From an uncultured Lachnospiraceae bacterium (lineage in GTDB: Bacteria > Bacillota > Clostridia > Lachnospirales > Lachnospiraceae): 7,532 nucleotides of DNA. Positions 5,984 through 7,532 of this stretch are shown here, piece by piece (within the stretch, counting starts at the first letter, position 1; every line of letters starts with the position of its first letter). The translations under genes and the position numbers were made by a program. The stretch lies in assembly GCA_902783935.1 (NCBI GenBank), contig CACZTA010000338.1, positions 1-7,532 of the forward strand. The letters are read 5' to 3'. The notes beneath the pieces were generated by a model. The model did not search any database. It saw only the letters and a program-made list of their open reading frames with translations, and was not told the DNA's origin.

Positions 5984-7420
5984 GTGATGAATGAAAAGAG
6001 GAACCTTCTTGCGTATGATGCCGGCAACAGTGCCGTGAGAACGATTCTCTGCCATTTCGACGGGACGTCCGTCACAAGCGAAGAAGTTCTCGTGGAACCG
6101 AACGGAAGTTTTGAGGCGGGCGGCTATATCTTCTGGGATATGGAGGAGATCTTTGCCTCTATGAAGAGAGGACTTAAGAAGGCCGCTGAAGTGTGCGGAA
6201 AGATCGATTCGATCGGCATCTGCACCTGGGGCGTCGATTTCTGCCTGCTGGACGGGGACGGTCGGTTCCTGGCGAAAGCCCTGTGCTACCGGAACTCCAT
6301 CGGAGAGGAGGAGATCCGGATGATCTCCGACGCCGAACAGGCTGCGATGTTCGGGCGGACCGGGATTCTCACTGACAAGATCAATTCCGTGTACATGCTG
6401 AAGGGAATGAGCCGGCATTTCCCGGAGGTATTCCGCGCGGCGAAAAAGCTGCTGATGGTGCCTGATGTATTCGTCTATCTCTTCACCGGCGTTATGATGA
6501 ATGAGCCGAGCGAGCTGTCCACGACGCAGATGCTCGACGTGAGGTCGATGAAGATCAGCAAAGAAATGTGCGATTATGCGGGAGTGTCGCCGGACCTGTT
6601 TTCACAGATCGGCGTGCACGGGACGGCCGTCGGGAATGTACTGCCGGAGATCCTCGCGGAAGCCGGGATCGACTACGATATTCCGCTCATCTGTGTGCCG
6701 TCCCACGACACGGCGAGCGCGGTAATGGGCATTCCGTCCCCGAAGGAAAACTATCTCTTCGTCAGTTCGGGCACCTGGGCGCTGATCGGCGCGGATACCG
6801 CTTCACCCGTTGTCACGGAGCAGACCAGGCGCTCCAGTCTCACCAACGAGGCCGGCGCATTCGGCCGGACGACGCTGCTCAGGAATTCGGCGGGGATGTT
6901 CATCCTGCAGAGGCTCCGGGCGGAGTATAAGAAAGAGACCGGTGAAGAAATCGGCTGGAACGATTTCACGGAGATCGCCGGGCAGTGGACGGGAGAGCCG
7001 GTGCTCTATGACGTCAATGATATCCGCTTCTTCAACCCGGAGAGCATGAAGAAGGAACTCCGGGAAGTGATCCGCCCCGAAGACCCGGCGGGCGTCTCCT
7101 GGCCGGAACTGCTCGCCTCCACCTACGCGTCTCTCGGGGAGAGCTACGCGGAGACGCTGAAGCTCGTCAGGGATATTACCGGAGAAGAGTACGAAGAGGT
7201 GTATGTGGTCGGCGGCGGGTCGAGAAATGCCCGGATCAACCAGAGATGCGCGGACAGCCTCGGGCTTCCCGTGGCAGCCTGCGATATGGAGTGTTCCTCT
7301 GTCGGAAATGCGGCGGTGCAGATCGCGTATTTCCATCCCTCCTGTACGCTCGGGGATCTGAGGCAGATCGTGAGCCGCTCACTGAAGGTAAAGAGATACT
7401 ATCCGAACGCAAAGCCATAA
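5984..7420 (+). CDS. rhaB: FGGY-family sugar kinase, probable rhamnulokinase, 478 aa
   Basis: It probably phosphorylates L-rhamnulose to rhamnulose-1-phosphate in cytoplasmic L-rhamnose breakdown. Visible marks are the N-terminal ATPase-fold motif YDAGNSAVR (11-19), TWGVDF (81-86), VPSHDTASAV with the probable catalytic base D242, SSGTWAL (261-267), the following TNE segment, and GGGSRN (410-415) with a downstream conserved SVGNAAVQ. Length is normal for the family. TWGVDF and PSHDTASAV favour rhamnulokinase; L-fuculokinase cannot be excluded. Residue 80 is Cys where E. coli-type RhaB has Asp in GIDTWGVDF. The start is GTG 5984 or the adjacent ATG 5987. The only RBS-like GGAG (5967-5970) is 13-16 bases away, longer than usual. 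The gene lies 40 bp before another gene and behind a promoter-leader-terminator region, which suggests operon control at the leader. Confidence 0.85.
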   Translation: MMNEKRNLLAYDAGNSAVRTILCHFDGTSVTSEEVLVEPNGSFEAGGYIFWDMEEIFASMKRGLKKAAEVCGKIDSIGICTWGVDFCLLDGDGRFLAKALCYRNSIGEEEIRMISDAEQAAMFGRTGILTDKINSVYMLKGMSRHFPEVFRAAKKLLMVPDVFVYLFTGVMMNEPSELSTTQMLDVRSMKISKEMCDYAGVSPDLFSQIGVHGTAVGNVLPEILAEAGIDYDIPLICVPSHDTASAVMGIPSPKENYLFVSSGTWALIGADTASPVVTEQTRRSSLTNEAGAFGRTTLLRNSAGMFILQRLRAEYKKETGEEIGWNDFTEIAGQWTGEPVLYDVNDIRFFNPESMKKELREVIRPEDPAGVSWPELLASTYASLGESYAETLKLVRDITGEEYEEVYVVGGGSRNARINQRCADSLGLPVAACDMECSSVGNAAVQIAYFHPSCTLGDLRQIVSRSLKVKRYYPNAKP

Positions 7421-7444
7421 ACACTTAATGAAAGAATTAAAAGA

Positions 7445-7452
7445 AAGGAAGG
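7445..7452 (+). promoter_or_regulatory. RBS of the rightmost gene
   Basis: AAGGAAGG ends eight bases before ATG 7461. It shows that a real gene begins there, and the short AT-rich gap after the sugar kinase shows no terminator. Confidence 0.75.
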
Positions 7453-7460
7453 ATACGGAC

Positions 7461-7532
7461 ATGGCATATACTGCACTGGAGAAAATGAGAATCAATAATC
7501 TGGCAGCTTATGGAAAGGATGTGGGGCCGGCG
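7461..7532 (+). CDS. Start of a downstream gene, cut by the window edge
   Basis: Twenty-four codons are visible (MAYTALEKMRINNLAAYGKD, then VGPA) and remain open at the right edge. The gene follows the sugar kinase by 40 bp on the same strand with its own good RBS, so it is probably in the same operon. The fragment is too short for me to recognise a family. It does not look like the N-terminus of the usual rhamnose or fucose isomerases as I remember them. A role in the same sugar pathway is a guess from position. Confidence 0.75.
   Translation, partial: MAYTALEKMRINNLAAYGKDVGPA

Noticed and set aside
5954..6418. A 154-codon minus-strand open frame overlapping the sugar-kinase start
   Set aside because: It overlaps a gene with clear FGGY motifs on the other strand, and I see no recognisable domain in it.
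1..7532. Insertion sequences, tRNA or rRNA genes, phage genes
   Set aside because: No transposase or integrase motifs, terminal inverted repeats, tRNA-like cloverleaf or rRNA sequence were seen on either strand.

Overview
The window looks like chromosomal DNA from a low-to-mid GC Gram-positive anaerobe, most likely a Clostridia/Lachnospiraceae-type gut bacterium. The reasons are strong AGGAGG/AAAGGAG ribosome binding sites, a near-consensus sigma-A promoter (TTGACA-17-TAAAAT), a Firmicutes-style cre-like site, and protein families common in that group. The taxon is an inference from style, not from a marker gene.

Layout. Positions 1-213 hold no confident gene. One frame is open from the left edge and stops in a TGATG overlap with the next start, and there is a weak terminator-like hairpin. 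Positions 214-2016 (+) encode a 600-residue soluble protein made almost entirely of 22 tandem 26-residue HEAT/LRV-like repeats. Positions 2027-5536 (-) encode a 1169-residue soluble Hanks-type Ser/Thr protein kinase with a short TPR segment and a long beta-propeller-like C-terminal half. These two genes converge with only 10 bp between their stop codons and no visible terminator between them.

Positions 5537-5983 form a divergent control region of 447 bp. Toward the kinase it carries a candidate promoter, with two copies of the 8-bp palindrome CCTGCAGG just upstream. Toward the right it carries a near-perfect promoter, a leader of about 170 nt with a cre-like site and a 22-codon small ORF, a 17-bp-period direct repeat, and an intrinsic terminator that ends about 50 bp before the next gene.

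Positions 5984-7420 (+) encode an FGGY sugar kinase of the rhamnulokinase type. At 7461 a further gene begins with a good RBS and runs off the right edge; it is probably co-transcribed with the sugar kinase.

How the genes may work together. The right part is an ordinary sugar-utilisation operon, possibly under catabolite repression and leader attenuation. The left part pairs a large signalling kinase that has protein-interaction domains with an all-solenoid scaffold protein. A functional link between those two is suggested only by adjacency and by both being built for protein-protein contact; the sequence does not prove it.
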